Source: Pseudomonas sp. RIT288 (GTDB lineage Bacteria; Pseudomonadota; Gammaproteobacteria; Pseudomonadales; Pseudomonadaceae). From it: a stretch of 64,000 nucleotides of DNA. Each line of letters begins with the position of its first letter. Position 1 is the stretch's first letter. The notes beneath the pieces were generated by a model. That model had not been told where the DNA came from. It saw only the letters and a program-made list of their open reading frames with translations, and made no database searches. The stretch is from the NCBI RefSeq assembly GCF_000631985.1, contig NZ_JFYN01000003.1, positions 1 through 64,000 on the forward strand, written 5' to 3'. Position numbers and translations under genes: made by a program. Positions 46,201 through 54,906 of the stretch are shown here, one piece after another.

Positions 46201-47788
46201 GGTCTCTGTTGATCAGGGCGTGCTGCAAGTCGGCAGTCGTGCGGCCCGGGCTTCGTTGGGCGCACAAGTCACCGTCGCCAATGGCGCAGGCCTGAGCGGT
46301 AATGGCAGCGTCGGTTCGGTGGTCAACCACGGTGTGGTGGCTTCCGGTGGTGCTGACGGTACTTTGAGCGTGGCCGGCAACCTGACCAACGGCAGTGATG
46401 GTGTGCTGGCGCTGACGGTCAGCTCGCCAACCGCCACACCGCTGGCGGTTGGTGGCACGGCAGCTCTGGGTGGCGGTCTGGTGGTCAACAGCCTGGCGCC
46501 GTTCACCGGCAATACCACTTACTCGCTGATCACCGCGGGCGGTGGTGTGACCGGCACCTTCAGTGCCGCCGATCTGCCGCAGTACGCCTTCCTTAACAGC
46601 TCGCTGATCTACAGTGCCGATTCGGTGAACTTGGCCGTGAGCCGTAACGGCAACTCGTTCGCCGACGTCGCTGCCACGGCCAACCAGCGCGGCACCGCCA
46701 CGGCACTGACGAACAACGGAGCGGCCGGCGCGGCGTTGCAGAACCAGATCGTCAATCTCAGCGTGGCCGGTGCACGCAATGCGTTCGACAGCCTCTCCGG
46801 GGAAATCCACGCCAGCACCGCCAGCGCCATGCTTGAGGATTCGCGCTTCATCCGTGAGGCGGTCAATGACCGTATGCGCCAGCCATCGTGCAGCGCTGCG
46901 AATGATCCCCGCAGAACCCTGGCACCGAGCGACACGCAACTGAGCAGCAACGGCTGCCATGGGGAAATGGTCGGCTGGATCCGGGCCATCGGCGCCTGGG
47001 GCGACATGGGCGGCGACAGCAACACGGCGAAGGTCGATCGCAACCTCGGCGGTTTCATGCTCGGCACCGACAAGGCGCTGGATGACACCTGGCGTGCCGG
47101 GATGGCGGCCGGCTACACCCGCAGCAACCTCAATGCGCATGATCGCAACTCGGATGCCAAGGTCGACAGCTACCACTTGGCCGGTTATCTGAACTCGCAA
47201 TTCGATGCACTGGCCGTGCGCCTCGGCGCGGCTTACAGCTGGCACAGCATCGAAACCAAACGCGATGTCAGCGTCGGTTCTTACAACGATCGCCTGAAGG
47301 CCGATTACGACGCGCGCAGTGCGCAGGTGTTCGGTGAAGTGGGTTACGCGATCAACGCGGCAGGCGTTGCCATCGAACCGTTCGCCGGGCTTGCCTACGT
47401 CAACTACGACAGCGACACCGGCAAGGAAAAAGGTGGAGTGGGGCGCCTGAAGGCCGACGCCGATCAGGACATCACCTACTCGACCCTCGGTGTGCGCATC
47501 GGCAAGTTGGTGACCCTGGCCAACGGCAGCCAACTGACGCCACGCGCGGCCATCGGCTGGCGGCATGCCTTCGGCGACACCAAACCTGACGCCGACCTGA
47601 CCTTCATCGACGGCGGCGCCTCGTTCAGCACCCAGGGTGTGCCGATCGCCAAGGACAGCGCATTGCTCGAAGCCGGCATCGACTTTCAGGTCACCCCGAC
47701 CGGCAAGCTGGGCATCGGCTACTCGGGCCAGGTGTCGAGCGACAACAACGACAGCGCGTTCAACATCAGCTTCAGTCAAAGCTTCTGA
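37265..47788 (+). CDS. Giant autotransporter with PATR-type tandem repeats (type Va secretion)
   Basis: The 3507-residue protein starts at GTG 37265 after AAGGAG. A signal peptide (residues about 1-38, ending ALA) leads to a passenger with roughly two dozen passenger-associated transport repeats of the type GG-V-I-SG-x-G-x-L-x-K-x-G-x-x-x-L-x-L-x-G-x-NT-Y. Many are spaced exactly 86 residues (258 bases). Three larger modules (around residues 1400-1690, 2130-2410 and 2650-2930) each contain a GGSGTW...TNWTD...FAVF...AGT segment. The last 280 residues (from about 3225) are the autotransporter beta-barrel ending in SQSF. I see only four cysteines: two at the mature N-terminus and two just before the barrel. 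Repeats of this kind form a long beta-helix; adhesion or biofilm roles are typical but unproven. Long antisense ORFs (1932 and 927 codons) are shadows. Confidence 0.92.
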   Translation: MEARFGVALVSRFSPLSLAVHLSVAGLLFGGVSAPALATCSTAGSTVTCTGVPSLPLFLNSFSSATNGLTVNVNSGAQMNATLGGHVMDLTGVNISLNNSGTLDPALLGLVSVLSGGAFIGTGATSTVSVLNNASGIIRGTGMLLGLNLTSLDGLGIAVNNAAAGTTSITNNGTITSTGLSIGGITLADTPVVGVYGGSQVNMTNSSTGVINGRIAFETSAAGNTFTNAGAITGGVSMGASSTNTFTAVTGSSVNVGDGVQISVGLGGLIGINLTFAPTGTVDGGAGGTNSLILQNPIGVGGGTTGVGTASSATYVNFNNLTINSGTWTLQGPLVSGATTLNGGVAQFNNNATFGSGVLTSNGGILQASNAGLNISNLISLGAGGVTVQGTNATTLSGVISGSGGLTKIGAGQLSLSAANTYLGNTTLNGGTVQISNNQAFSTGTLNVTGATTLSAPGTISLANAISLGGTLTAGGTGALTLGGLISGSSGLTKTGTGSLTLSGANSGYTGTTTLSAGSLLVTNNNSLGSGALNTAAGTSLDSTANVSLANNIAMTGNLNVLGSNALTLGGVLSGTGGITKTGTASLTLTGNNTNAGNTLLNAGSLFVGSNTALGTGALNAAAGTTLDATTAVTLANAVALAADLTIGGTQALGLSGVVSGAGNLIKNGTANLSLSGNNTFSGGTALNAGTLIVGSNTALGTGALTTAAGTTLDASTAVALTNAVSLGGNLNIGGSANLTLGGIVSGSGGLTKNGAANLILNGANTFLGAVALNAGTITAGANAALGSGNITVGGVATLDSNAAVTLNNNVILNNSLGIGGSNALTLGGVISGTSQLVKNGAANLTLNGTNTYSGGTTLNAGSLTVGNGAALGTGALSVEGAGTLNGSSAVTLNNNVILNANLTTGGANALTLGGVISGSNGLIKTGASSLTLTGNNTYTGTTALNAGSLVVGSNTALGTGTLNASNGTSLDASTAATLANNVNLAGTLTVGGSNALTLGGVVAGIGGLTKNGAADLTLNGANTYFGNTALNTGKLIVGSNTALGVGTLNAAANTTLDANTAVSLNNAVGLAGALNVGGTADLTLTGLVSGAGSLVKSGAANLILNAANNYLGGTTLNAGTLTVGNSSALGSGALTVAGAATLDSNSPLVSLNNDVTLNAGLTVGGTQNLTLGGVTSGTGQLIKDGAANLTLNGNNTFSGGTTLNAGTLTLGNANGLGSGGLTVGGAATLDNSASFGIGNAITLNAGLTVAGNNDLSLNGIIDGAGSLTKNGLSDLTLAGNNTFTGAVNIVSGSVTTLNSNALGNTSGVNISAGAGLNLGSDASLGALTGSGSVQLTGSNTLTVGGGNVTSTFDGDLSGSGGLTKVGTGTLNLTGINGITGNTAIDGGIVNLSGSLASTQVNVNTGGTLTGTGSALGAVNINSGGHLALSSGNTLSAGALTLGAGSNVDVALGTPSTSSLMNIGGNLTLDGNLNVSDAGGFGVGVYRLFNYTGALTNLGLDVASVPVGYALGDLVVQTGVANQINIQVSAPNSNIRYWDGSQTIANGVVDGGSGTWNAVGTNWTDANGLVNQSWAGDFAVFQGAAGTVSVNGTQAFTGMQFLTDGYNLVNGGAGQLTAVNGTGGTTALRVDPGVTATIGVNIDGSGILNKLDAGTLVLNGANTYSGGTQLDGGKIIVGSNTALGTGTLTANAGTQLDSNAAVTLANAATLNGNLTVVGSNALTLNGVIGGTGGLIKTGAANLTLGGNNAFLGPVALNAGGLILASNSALGSGTLNAAGGTTLDASTAVSVNNAVNLAGNLGISGTADLTLAGTVNGAGSLSKNGAANLTLSGNNNFLGGTTLNAGTLTAGSNSALGLGNLTVAGASALDSNSALSLGNNVVLNANLSNAGSNNLTLAGVVSGAGGLIKNGASNLTLNGINTYTGGTTLNAGTLTLGTGGSLGSGALTVAGASTLDNSAPLVLANNLNVNANLALAGNNNLTLGGVIAGAGTLTKNGLADLTLSGNNTFSGTFDVLSGSLTTLSGTALGNNATVNLAGGAALNLGASGSLASLTGSGTALVGTGNTLSLGGNNVSSTFAGILSGDGGLTKLGSGALTLSGISDLTGDTNVNAGTLQVNGSLASGNVLVNSGGTLGGSGTLTGAVTVADGGHLAGVTGSTLSVNSLVLNGNSNFDVGLGAPVSGGGNALVNVGGNLTLDGTLNVSDIGGFGSGVYRLINYTGGLTDNGVLIGTLPGSVTPGDLTLQTALANQINLLVTAPGVTVQFWDGNQLVANGSVDGGSGTWGTGTTNWTDVNGTTNQAWTNNFAVFQGTAGTITVNGAQTITGMQFVTDGYSLVNGTAGSLNLVNGSLGNASVRVDPNATATVGVALNGSGTLGKYDSGTLVLNAANGYTGGTALNGGKIVVGNNAALGTGVLTAADGTALDSNTAVTLGNDVVVNGGLTVAGSNALTLDGVVSGTGSLIKSGASSLTLNGSNTYSGGTQLAGGTLVLGNNSAISSGALSVSGNASLDSSSALQLANAINLGSQLTLAGNQNTTLLGAITGTGSLVKNGSGDLVLSGANTYSGGTTLNGGSTTGDTSSLQGAIVNNATLTFEQNADGSYTGNLTGAGTLNKTGTGQLLLTGNNTFTGDTSVQAGNLIVNGVFNSANVNVASGAKVGGSGQLGGNVQLASGATLTGGGTATPLSVGSLALSSGTNLDFSLGSAASSTTVVNVAGNLTLDGTLNVSNAGGFGTGVYQLFRYGGSLTDNGLVYGSLPVSAANLTLQTAIANQVNLLVQGSPGEVQFWNGGTTNPDGSIGGGSGVWGPGTNWTDPSGTQALASNGQFAVFGGQAGTVTVQGNQNFTGLQFLAGGYSLVPGAGGTLTPVNGADGSLAPVRVNAGASAEISVPLVGTGGIEKLDSGTLVLSGANTYSGGTTVSGGTLIGNTTSLQGNITDNATLVFQQNANGQFNGILSGLGAMAKRGAGTLLLTGNQPFSGTVSVDQGVLQVGSRAARASLGAQVTVANGAGLSGNGSVGSVVNHGVVASGGADGTLSVAGNLTNGSDGVLALTVSSPTATPLAVGGTAALGGGLVVNSLAPFTGNTTYSLITAGGGVTGTFSAADLPQYAFLNSSLIYSADSVNLAVSRNGNSFADVAATANQRGTATALTNNGAAGAALQNQIVNLSVAGARNAFDSLSGEIHASTASAMLEDSRFIREAVNDRMRQPSCSAANDPRRTLAPSDTQLSSNGCHGEMVGWIRAIGAWGDMGGDSNTAKVDRNLGGFMLGTDKALDDTWRAGMAAGYTRSNLNAHDRNSDAKVDSYHLAGYLNSQFDALAVRLGAAYSWHSIETKRDVSVGSYNDRLKADYDARSAQVFGEVGYAINAAGVAIEPFAGLAYVNYDSDTGKEKGGVGRLKADADQDITYSTLGVRIGKLVTLANGSQLTPRAAIGWRHAFGDTKPDADLTFIDGGASFSTQGVPIAKDSALLEAGIDFQVTPTGKLGIGYSGQVSSDNNDSAFNISFSQSF

Positions 47789-47807
47789 ATCATGGTCGAA
47801 GTACTTC

Positions 47808-47833
47808 AGCCGCCCGAAAGGGCGGTTTTTTTT
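47808..47833 (+). terminator. Terminator of the autotransporter gene
   Basis: CCGCCC-GAAA-GGGCGG is followed by eight T. Confidence 0.92.
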
Positions 47834-47884
47834 GGCCGGCAGAATAGAGCGGCTTTATAGGTCCGGCGATGAAGTGGCGGTGAC

Positions 47885-47981
47885 CGCTCGATAGCTTTCG
47901 CGAGCAGGCTCACTCCCACATTTGCTCTCTGTCACCCACCGACTGTGTGTGCACTGGAGATCCCGTGTGGGAGCGAGCCTG
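47885..47981. repeat. Two REP arms of family C in tail-to-tail order
   Basis: A right-type arm (TTCGCGAGCAGGCTCACTCCCACA) is followed by a left-type arm (TGTGGGAGCGAGCCTG), the reverse of normal REPIN order. The second arm is truncated. Confidence 0.75.
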
Positions 47982-48014
47982 ACATTCAGCGCAAAAATAT
48001 GCCGGCACGCGCTC

Positions 48015-48023
48015 TGCTAGAAT
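48015..48023 (+). promoter_or_regulatory. Extended -10 promoter element of selD
   Basis: TGCTAGAAT combines the TGn extension with -10 TAGAAT 30 bases before the ATG. No good -35 is present, as is common for extended -10 promoters. Confidence 0.5.
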
Positions 48024-48052
48024 CCGCCCCATCAACTGCCAGAGACTCTCCC

Positions 48053-49087
48053 ATGAGCGAGCCGATTCGCCTGACCCAATACAGCCACGGAGCCGGTTGT
48101 GGCTGCAAGATTTCCCCGCAGGTGCTGGAAGTGATTCTGGCCGGCAGCGGTGCGCAGAACCTTGACCCGAAACTGTGGGTCGGCAATGCGTCGCGTGATG
48201 ACGCGGCGGTGTACGAGATCGATGCCGAGCGCGGTGTGGTGTCGACCACGGACTTCTTCATGCCGATTGTCGACGACCCGTTCGATTTTGGCCGGATCGC
48301 CGCGACCAATGCAATCAGCGACATCTATGCGATGGGCGGCGATCCGCTGATGGCGATTGCGATCCTTGGCTGGCCGGTGAATGTGCTGGCGCCGGAAGTG
48401 GCGCGGGAAGTGATTCGCGGCGGGCGTGCGGTGTGTGACGCGGCGGGTATTCCGCTGGCCGGCGGGCATTCGATCGATGCGCCGGAGCCGATCTTCGGCC
48501 TGGCCGTGACCGGTCTGGTGGAAAAGCGCCACATGAAGCGCAACGACACCGCCACCGCCGGTTGCCTGCTGTATCTGACCAAGCCGTTGGGCATCGGCAT
48601 CCTCACCACCGCCGAGAAAAAGGGCAAATTGCGCCCCGGCGATGTCGGTGTGGCCCGCGACTGGATGTGCACCCTGAACAAACCCGGCAGCCGTTTCGGC
48701 AAACTGGCCGGCGTCACTGCGATGACCGACGTCACCGGTTTCGGCCTGCTCGGGCATCTGGTGGAAATGGCCGACGGCAGCCGCCTGACCGCACGCATCG
48801 CCTATGATCGCGTGCCGCGTCTGGACAGCGTCGAGTATTACCTCGATCAGGGCTGTGTGCCCGGCGGTACGCTGCGCAACTTCGACAGCTATTCGAGCAA
48901 GGTTGGCCGCGTGCAGGAGCTGCACAAGCGTGTGCTATGTGACCCGCAAACCAGTGGTGGTCTGTTGATTGCGGTGACGCCGCAAGGCAATGAAGAATTC
49001 CTTGCCGTCGCCGCTGAACTGGGCCTGGACCTGGCGCCGATCGGCGAGCTGGTTGAGCGACAGACCCACGCAGTCGAGGTGATCTGA
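48053..49087 (+). CDS. selD: Selenide, water dikinase (selenophosphate synthetase)
   Basis: The 344-residue enzyme makes selenophosphate from selenide and ATP. The N-terminal catalytic block [11 protein letters not shown] has Cys16 and Lys19 (equivalent to E. coli Cys17 and Lys20), followed by ATP-binding DDAAVYEID and [11 protein letters not shown], and C-terminal [11 protein letters not shown]. The active-site residue is Cys rather than selenocysteine. The ATG at 48053 is used; the longer frame from 47945 runs through a REP arm. Its TGA overlaps the ATG of selU. Confidence 0.97.
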   Translation: MSEPIRLTQYSHGAGCGCKISPQVLEVILAGSGAQNLDPKLWVGNASRDDAAVYEIDAERGVVSTTDFFMPIVDDPFDFGRIAATNAISDIYAMGGDPLMAIAILGWPVNVLAPEVAREVIRGGRAVCDAAGIPLAGGHSIDAPEPIFGLAVTGLVEKRHMKRNDTATAGCLLYLTKPLGIGILTTAEKKGKLRPGDVGVARDWMCTLNKPGSRFGKLAGVTAMTDVTGFGLLGHLVEMADGSRLTARIAYDRVPRLDSVEYYLDQGCVPGGTLRNFDSYSSKVGRVQELHKRVLCDPQTSGGLLIAVTPQGNEEFLAVAAELGLDLAPIGELVERQTHAVEVI

Positions 49088-50190
49088 TGTCACGCGACTG
49101 CACCGATTACCGCGACATTTTTCTCAACGACCGGCCGATGATGGATGCCCGCGCGCCGATCGAGTTTGCCCACGGCGCATTTCCCGGCGTGGTCAACTTG
49201 CCGCTGATGAATGACCGCGAGCGCGAGCAGGTGGGCACCTGCTACAAGCAGCATGGGCAACAAGCCGCCATCGCCTTGGGTGAGCGGCTGGTGTCTGCCG
49301 AAGTGCGGGAGCAGCGCATTCAGGGCTGGGTCGAGTTTGCCCGGGCACACCCCGACGGCTACCTGTATTGCTTTCGCGGCGGCTTGCGTTCGCAGATCGT
49401 CCAGCAATGGATCAAGGAAGAGGGCGGGATCGATTACCCGCGGGTCGGCGGTGGCTACAAGGCCATGCGTACGTTCCTGCTGGAGACGATCGATCAGGCC
49501 GTGGCCGAGTGCGATCTGGTGCTGCTGGGCGGGATGACCGGCACTGGCAAGACCGAACTGCTGGTGCAGTTGCGCAATGGTCTGGATCTGGAAGGCCACG
49601 CCAATCATCGGGGATCGAGTTTCGGCAAACGCGCCACCGGGCAACCGACCAACATCGATTTTGAGAACCGTCTGGCCGTTGATCTGCTGAAAAAGCGCGC
49701 CGGCGGGATCCAGCAGTTTGTGCTTGAGGACGAGAGCCGGGTAGTCGGCAGTTGTGCTTTGCCATTGCCACTGTACCGAGGCATGCAAGTGGCGCCGATG
49801 GTCTGGCTCGAAGACAGTCTGGAGCAGCGGGTCGAGCGGATCCTGCAGGATTATGTGATCAACCTGCACGCCGAGTTTATCGCCGTGCATGGCGAGCAGG
49901 GCTTTGCGCTGTATGCCGAGCGGTTGATTGCGAGTTTGAACAATATCCAGCGCCGGCTGGGCGGCGAGCGCCATCAGCGGATGTTCCTGCAGATGGAAGA
50001 GGCCCTGGCCGAGCAGGCGCGCAGCGGATCAGTCGAGCAGTTCCGTGACTGGATCAGCGTGTTGCTGCGCGAGTATTACGACCCGATGTATGCATTCCAG
50101 CGTGAGAAAAAGGGCGGGCGGATCGAGTTTGCCGGGGAGCGCGGGGCGGTGCTTGAGTACCTGCGTGAGCGGGTGAATCAGCGGGTTTGA
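49087..50190 (+). CDS. selU: tRNA 2-selenouridine synthase
   Basis: The 367-residue protein (SelU/MnmH/YbbB) replaces the sulfur of 2-thiouridine at tRNA position 34 with selenium from selenophosphate. The N-terminal rhodanese domain has the catalytic Cys95 in [12 protein letters not shown], and the following P-loop [10 protein letters not shown] (residues 148-157) leads the NTPase-like domain. It is translationally coupled to selD (TGATG). No selA or selB genes are in the window; the pair may serve tRNA modification alone or also selenoprotein synthesis encoded elsewhere. Confidence 0.96.
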   Translation: MSRDCTDYRDIFLNDRPMMDARAPIEFAHGAFPGVVNLPLMNDREREQVGTCYKQHGQQAAIALGERLVSAEVREQRIQGWVEFARAHPDGYLYCFRGGLRSQIVQQWIKEEGGIDYPRVGGGYKAMRTFLLETIDQAVAECDLVLLGGMTGTGKTELLVQLRNGLDLEGHANHRGSSFGKRATGQPTNIDFENRLAVDLLKKRAGGIQQFVLEDESRVVGSCALPLPLYRGMQVAPMVWLEDSLEQRVERILQDYVINLHAEFIAVHGEQGFALYAERLIASLNNIQRRLGGERHQRMFLQMEEALAEQARSGSVEQFRDWISVLLREYYDPMYAFQREKKGGRIEFAGERGAVLEYLRERVNQRV

Positions 50191-50202
50191 GGGTGTTCTT
50201 GC

Positions 50203-50280
50203 GGGCCTCTTCGCGAGCAGGCTCACTCCTACAGGGGAATGCGTTCCAATTGTAGGCGTGAGCCTGCTCGCGATGGCGGC
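50203..50280. repeat. Two REP arms of family C in tail-to-tail order
   Basis: TCTTCGCGAGCAGGCTCACTCCTACA is followed by TGTAGGCGTGAGCCTGCTCGCGA, so the GTAGG ends face inward. It lies between convergent selU and the phosphatase gene. Confidence 0.85.
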
Positions 50281-50299
50281 CTCAAAAACACCATCAGCC

Positions 50300-50974
50300 T
50301 CAAGTCGGACACGTCACCTTGCCGTTATCCAGACCCTGCTTGTAGCTGTGGCTCTGCAGGCTGGCCTTGCCGTTGTGCCAGGTCAGGGTCAGCACGTACA
50401 GCGAATCGAAATCGCCTGACGCCCAGTCATCGGTGATGGTCTGCTTCTCGCCGACCGCTTTGCCGGCAACCTTGTTGATCAGCTCCGGCAGATAACCGTG
50501 CGACCAGGCGGTGTAGATCGTCGCGTTGTGGTACTTGTCCTCGGTCAGTTCGCGCGCCAGGTCACTGGTGTCGTTGGCGGAAAACTCGATGTTCACCGGC
50601 AGGCCGAGCTTGATCGCCGCGGGGCTGATGGTCATCAACGGACGGATGTAGCTGTAAGAGTTATCCAGTTCGCCTTCCTCGACACTGCGCGTCGGATTGG
50701 CGGCGAACACGTAGTCGGCCTTGCCGAATTTTTCCGGCAGCAGCGTCGACAGGTCGATGGCGCGATTCAGACCCTGACAATTGAGCTGGCCGAGACCGCC
50801 CTCGGGCTTTTCCGCATGGCGCAGGAAGACCAGCGTCTGCGTGCCATCCACCGGTTGCGCGCGAATCTGGCTCGACTCCAGCGACAGGAACAATGCACTG
50901 ACCGCCAGCAGCGAAGGCAGGGCCACGTAGGCGCGATGTTTGAAACGTTTGGCGAAACTCATGAGGTTCGTCAT
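50300..50974 (-). CDS. Histidine phosphatase superfamily protein
   Basis: The 224-residue protein has an N-terminal hydrophobic segment (about residues 15-38) that is a signal peptide or membrane anchor, then the phosphohistidine motif TLVFLRHAEKPEGG with catalytic RH. A late HGYLPEL segment may supply the second His. This points to an envelope-located branch-1 phosphatase; the substrate is unknown. The ATG at 50974 is chosen over a longer frame; ATG 50962 is also possible, as neither has a strong ribosome site. Confidence 0.82.
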   Translation of the reverse strand: MTNLMSFAKRFKHRAYVALPSLLAVSALFLSLESSQIRAQPVDGTQTLVFLRHAEKPEGGLGQLNCQGLNRAIDLSTLLPEKFGKADYVFAANPTRSVEEGELDNSYSYIRPLMTISPAAIKLGLPVNIEFSANDTSDLARELTEDKYHNATIYTAWSHGYLPELINKVAGKAVGEKQTITDDWASGDFDSLYVLTLTWHNGKASLQSHSYKQGLDNGKVTCPT

Positions 50975-51148
50975 TGAATATAGGTTCTTCAGCAAATTCG
51001 GTTGGGGCTGACCAACCCTTACACCACGGGCTCCCAGCACCGGGTGTTGTCCATGTCGTGTGTCGCGCTTCCTTTGCGAAAGGCATAGCTCAGAGTCCTC
51101 TGAGGCCGGTTTGGTTCATGAACATTACCCGCAGGATGTTACGGTTCG

Positions 51149-51231
51149 TGTAGGAGCTGCCGCAGGCTGCGATCTTTTGATCTGGCTTCTAAAACCAAAT
51201 CAAAAGATCGCAGCCTGCGGCAGCTCCTACA
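51149..51231. repeat. REPIN-type repeat, family A
   Basis: Perfect outer arms TGTAGGAGCTGCCGCAGGCTG and complement, with inner GATCTTTTGAT and ATCAAAAGATC pairing; lies in the upstream region of the GST gene. Confidence 0.92.
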
Positions 51232-51268
51232 TTATGATCAGCGCTTCTCATGTGACTGGATGTTTCCA

Positions 51269-51967
51269 ATGACCGATCTGTCCGCGTTCCAAATTACCCA
51301 GAAATGGCCGGCGCAGTACCCCGACTGGATTCAGCTCTATTCCCTGGCAACCCCCAACGGTGTCAAGGTCTCGATCATGCTCGAAGAGATCGGCCTGCCC
51401 TACGAGCCGCACCGCGTGGGCTTCGACACCCAGGATCAGTTGTCTCCCGAGTTCCTGTCGTTGAACCCCAATAACAAAATCCCGGCGATCCTTGACCCCC
51501 ACGGCCCGCAAGACCAGCCTCTGCCGCTGTTCGAGTCCGGCGCGATCCTGATCTATCTCGCCGACAAAAGCGGCCAGTTGCTGGCGCAGGAAGGCGCGCT
51601 GCGTTACGAGACGATCCAGTGGCTGATGTTCCAGATGGGCGGTATCGGCCCGATGTTCGGCCAGCTCGGGTTCTTCAACAAATTCGCCGGCAAGGACTAC
51701 GAGGACAAGCGTCCGCGTGATCGCTATGTCGAGGAGAGCAGACGCCTGCTCAACGTGCTCGACAAACGTCTGGAAGGTCGCGACTGGATCATGGGCGAAC
51801 GCTACACCATCGCCGACATCGCCACGTTCCCGTGGGTGCGCAACCTGATCGGGTTCTATGAGGCGGGGGATCTGGTCGGGATCAACAATTTCCCCAACGT
51901 GACGCGGGTACTGGAGCGCTTTCTGGCGCGCCCGGCTGTCGTTCGAGGCCTGACCATTCCCTCGTAA
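51269..51967 (+). CDS. Glutathione S-transferase, disulfide-bond oxidoreductase (YfcG/YghU) type
   Basis: The 232-residue protein has an N-terminal thioredoxin-like domain with QLYSLATPNGVKVSIMLEEI near residue 23, the cis-Pro NNKIPAI and LFESGAILIYLADK, and an all-helical C-terminal domain. The Thr-Pro-Asn region at the active site is the Nu-class GST pattern, in which glutathione binds as disulfide and the enzyme acts as a GSH-dependent disulfide reductase. ATG 51269 (MTDLSAF) is preferred to ATG 51260. Confidence 0.9.
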   Translation: MTDLSAFQITQKWPAQYPDWIQLYSLATPNGVKVSIMLEEIGLPYEPHRVGFDTQDQLSPEFLSLNPNNKIPAILDPHGPQDQPLPLFESGAILIYLADKSGQLLAQEGALRYETIQWLMFQMGGIGPMFGQLGFFNKFAGKDYEDKRPRDRYVEESRRLLNVLDKRLEGRDWIMGERYTIADIATFPWVRNLIGFYEAGDLVGINNFPNVTRVLERFLARPAVVRGLTIPS

Positions 51968-51982
51968 TCAACACAAATCCCC

Positions 51983-52066
51983 TGTAGGAGCTGCCGCAGG
52001 CTGCGATCTTTTGATCTTGATTTTTACAAGAAAGATCAAAAGATCGCAGCCTGCGGCAGCTCCTAC
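51983..52066. repeat. REPIN-type repeat, family A
   Basis: Perfect inverted arms TGTAGGAGCTGCCGCAGGCT and complement with inner GATCTTTTGATC and GATCAAAAGATC. Confidence 0.92.
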
Positions 52067-52207
52067 AGGGGAATGTGGATTGTCTGACGGATTATTGCGC
52101 AACCGGTAATGCACTCTTGATTGATCCAGGTTTGTACCTGCGCCCGGCGAAGGCATAAGCTTCGCCCCCTACGACTTTCGTCTCATCTGCCGTTTTCAGG
52201 AAGCACC

Positions 52208-53182
<975 letters not shown>

Positions 53183-53200
53183 CCCCCACCGCATAACCCT

Positions 53201-53289
53201 TGTAGGCGTGAGCCTGCTCGCGATAGCGGTGTATCAGTCACAACGTTTTTGACTGACACATCGCTATCGCGAGCAGGCTCACTCCTACA
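53201..53289. repeat. REPIN-type repeat, family C
   Basis: Inverted arms TGTAGGCGTGAGCCTGCTCG and near-complement with ATAGCGGTGT core pairing; lies between convergent hemB and the monooxygenase gene. Confidence 0.9.
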
Positions 53290-53303
53290 GTTTTTGTACT
53301 GTG

Positions 53304-54839
53304 TCAGGGGCAGTTGAAGTAGGGCCGGATCCCGTGATCGCGGAAGTAGCGCTCGATTACCTTCGGATCCGCACTGTTATCGGCAATCGCCACATACGTA
53401 TCCGGGCGCAGCAGATAAAACCCGTTGCGCGCCAACCCCGCCGTGTCAAACGCCGGTCGCCAGTCGAACACGTGCAGCGGCAGATGGTGTTCGTTGCACC
53501 AGGCGATCATTTCGTCGCTGGTGTCGCCGTACACATGCACCTGCCAGCAAGGCTGCCTTAGCGGTTCGTAGTTATCTCCCTCACCATCGTGGGCCCACGG
53601 CAAGCGGTCGCCGCCGTGGACATGGCCGGCCGTGCCCTGGCTCAGCGGCATGCCGCGATAGTTGAGGGTGACTTGCGAAACCGTGCGAAAGAGGAATTCG
53701 CGGCTGGCCTCGAACGTGGCCATTTTCGGGATCAGAAACGGGGCCAGACGCGTGCGCAGCAGATCGGCGATGCGCCCTTCGGCGGTGACGAAAGAGAACA
53801 CCTTGTCGGTGGTCGACACCAATCGGCGAGCGAAGGCGATGCGCTCGGTTTCGTAAGTGTCGAGCAGCTTCGCCGTGGCGCTGCCGTTGAGCACGGCGGC
53901 GAGTTTCCACGCCAGATTGATCGCATCGCCGATGCCGGTGTTCATGCCCTGGCCGCCGGCAGGGCTGTGCACGTGCGCGGCGTCGCCAAGCAGAAACGCC
54001 CGACCGCTGCGAAAGTGCTCGGCCACGCGGTGATGCACGCGGTAAGTGGAGAACCAGTTGACCTCGTCGATGTGCACTTTCAGGTGCTCGATGGCGCGGC
54101 TGCTGACGTCGGCAAACTGCAGGGTTTCGGCGCGGTCGGCACGTTCGTCGCGCACCGTGCCGATCAGTCGGGCGCGGCCTTCACCGGCCAGCGGGAACAC
54201 CGCGAGAAAATCTGCTTCGTCCAGATCCAGATGCAGCTCGCCATTCAGTGCCGGGCCGCTGGCCTGCACATCCGCGACGTAGAAAACCTGCTGATAGGTG
54301 CCGCCCGGGAAACCGGTATCGAGGGTTTTGCGCACCACCGAACGCGCGCCATCGCAGCCTGCCAGAAAGCACGCCTGACAGATTTCCTGGCGACCATCGG
54401 CCAAGCGCAGATGCGCGCTGAGGCCATCACCGGTTTCTTCGAAACTCTCGAGTTCGGTGTTGCGCTCAACCGTCACGCCATAGTCTTCGAGGCGTTCGAG
54501 CAGCAACCGTTCGTGCTGATCCTGGGGAAAGATTTCGATGAACGAGTAGGGCGTCAGACCTTCGCCGATGCGCTGCAGCGGCAACTGCGCGAGCGGTTTG
54601 CCCTTGACCCAGAAATTCGCCGCCGCGACCTTGTGACCGTTGCGCACCACGGTGTCGGCCAGGTCCAACTGGCGATACAACTCCAGGGTGCGCGCCTGCA
54701 CCGCCAGCGCCCGCGAGGTGGTGCCGGGCGCGGAGGTCTTGTCGATGATGCGCACGCGCACGCCCAGTTTGCTCAGCCACAGGGCCAGCACCAGACCGGT
54801 CGGGCCGGCACCGATGATCAGTACGTCGCTGCGGTTCAT
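53304..54839 (-). CDS. FAD-dependent aromatic hydroxylase (PheA/TfdB/MhpA family)
   Basis: The 511-residue flavoprotein monooxygenase has the N-terminal dinucleotide motif VLIIGAGPTGLVLALWLSKL (residues 6-25), a mid DG motif (CFLAGCDGARSVVRK) and the second FAD motif GDAAHVHSPAGGQGMNTGIGD. A C-terminal thioredoxin-like domain (about residues 400-511) matches phenol 2-monooxygenase relatives. It hydroxylates an aromatic ring using NAD(P)H and O2; the substrate is not evident as no ring-cleavage genes are nearby. Confidence 0.9.
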   Translation of the reverse strand: MNRSDVLIIGAGPTGLVLALWLSKLGVRVRIIDKTSAPGTTSRALAVQARTLELYRQLDLADTVVRNGHKVAAANFWVKGKPLAQLPLQRIGEGLTPYSFIEIFPQDQHERLLLERLEDYGVTVERNTELESFEETGDGLSAHLRLADGRQEICQACFLAGCDGARSVVRKTLDTGFPGGTYQQVFYVADVQASGPALNGELHLDLDEADFLAVFPLAGEGRARLIGTVRDERADRAETLQFADVSSRAIEHLKVHIDEVNWFSTYRVHHRVAEHFRSGRAFLLGDAAHVHSPAGGQGMNTGIGDAINLAWKLAAVLNGSATAKLLDTYETERIAFARRLVSTTDKVFSFVTAEGRIADLLRTRLAPFLIPKMATFEASREFLFRTVSQVTLNYRGMPLSQGTAGHVHGGDRLPWAHDGEGDNYEPLRQPCWQVHVYGDTSDEMIAWCNEHHLPLHVFDWRPAFDTAGLARNGFYLLRPDTYVAIADNSADPKVIERYFRDHGIRPYFNCP

Positions 54840-54906
54840 GGGCCTGTCCTCCGTTGGCTCTAGAGCAAGTATGGATCAGATGGAAAGGGTAGCCAGCGCC
54901 GGCCCC

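Noticed and set aside
41981..47779. 1932-codon open frame on the minus strand within the autotransporter gene (also 927 codons at 39062-41845).
   Set aside because: It is a shadow of the repetitive high-GC plus-strand gene; it has no start site or signal, and its product is a low-complexity, His/Gln/Arg-rich sequence.
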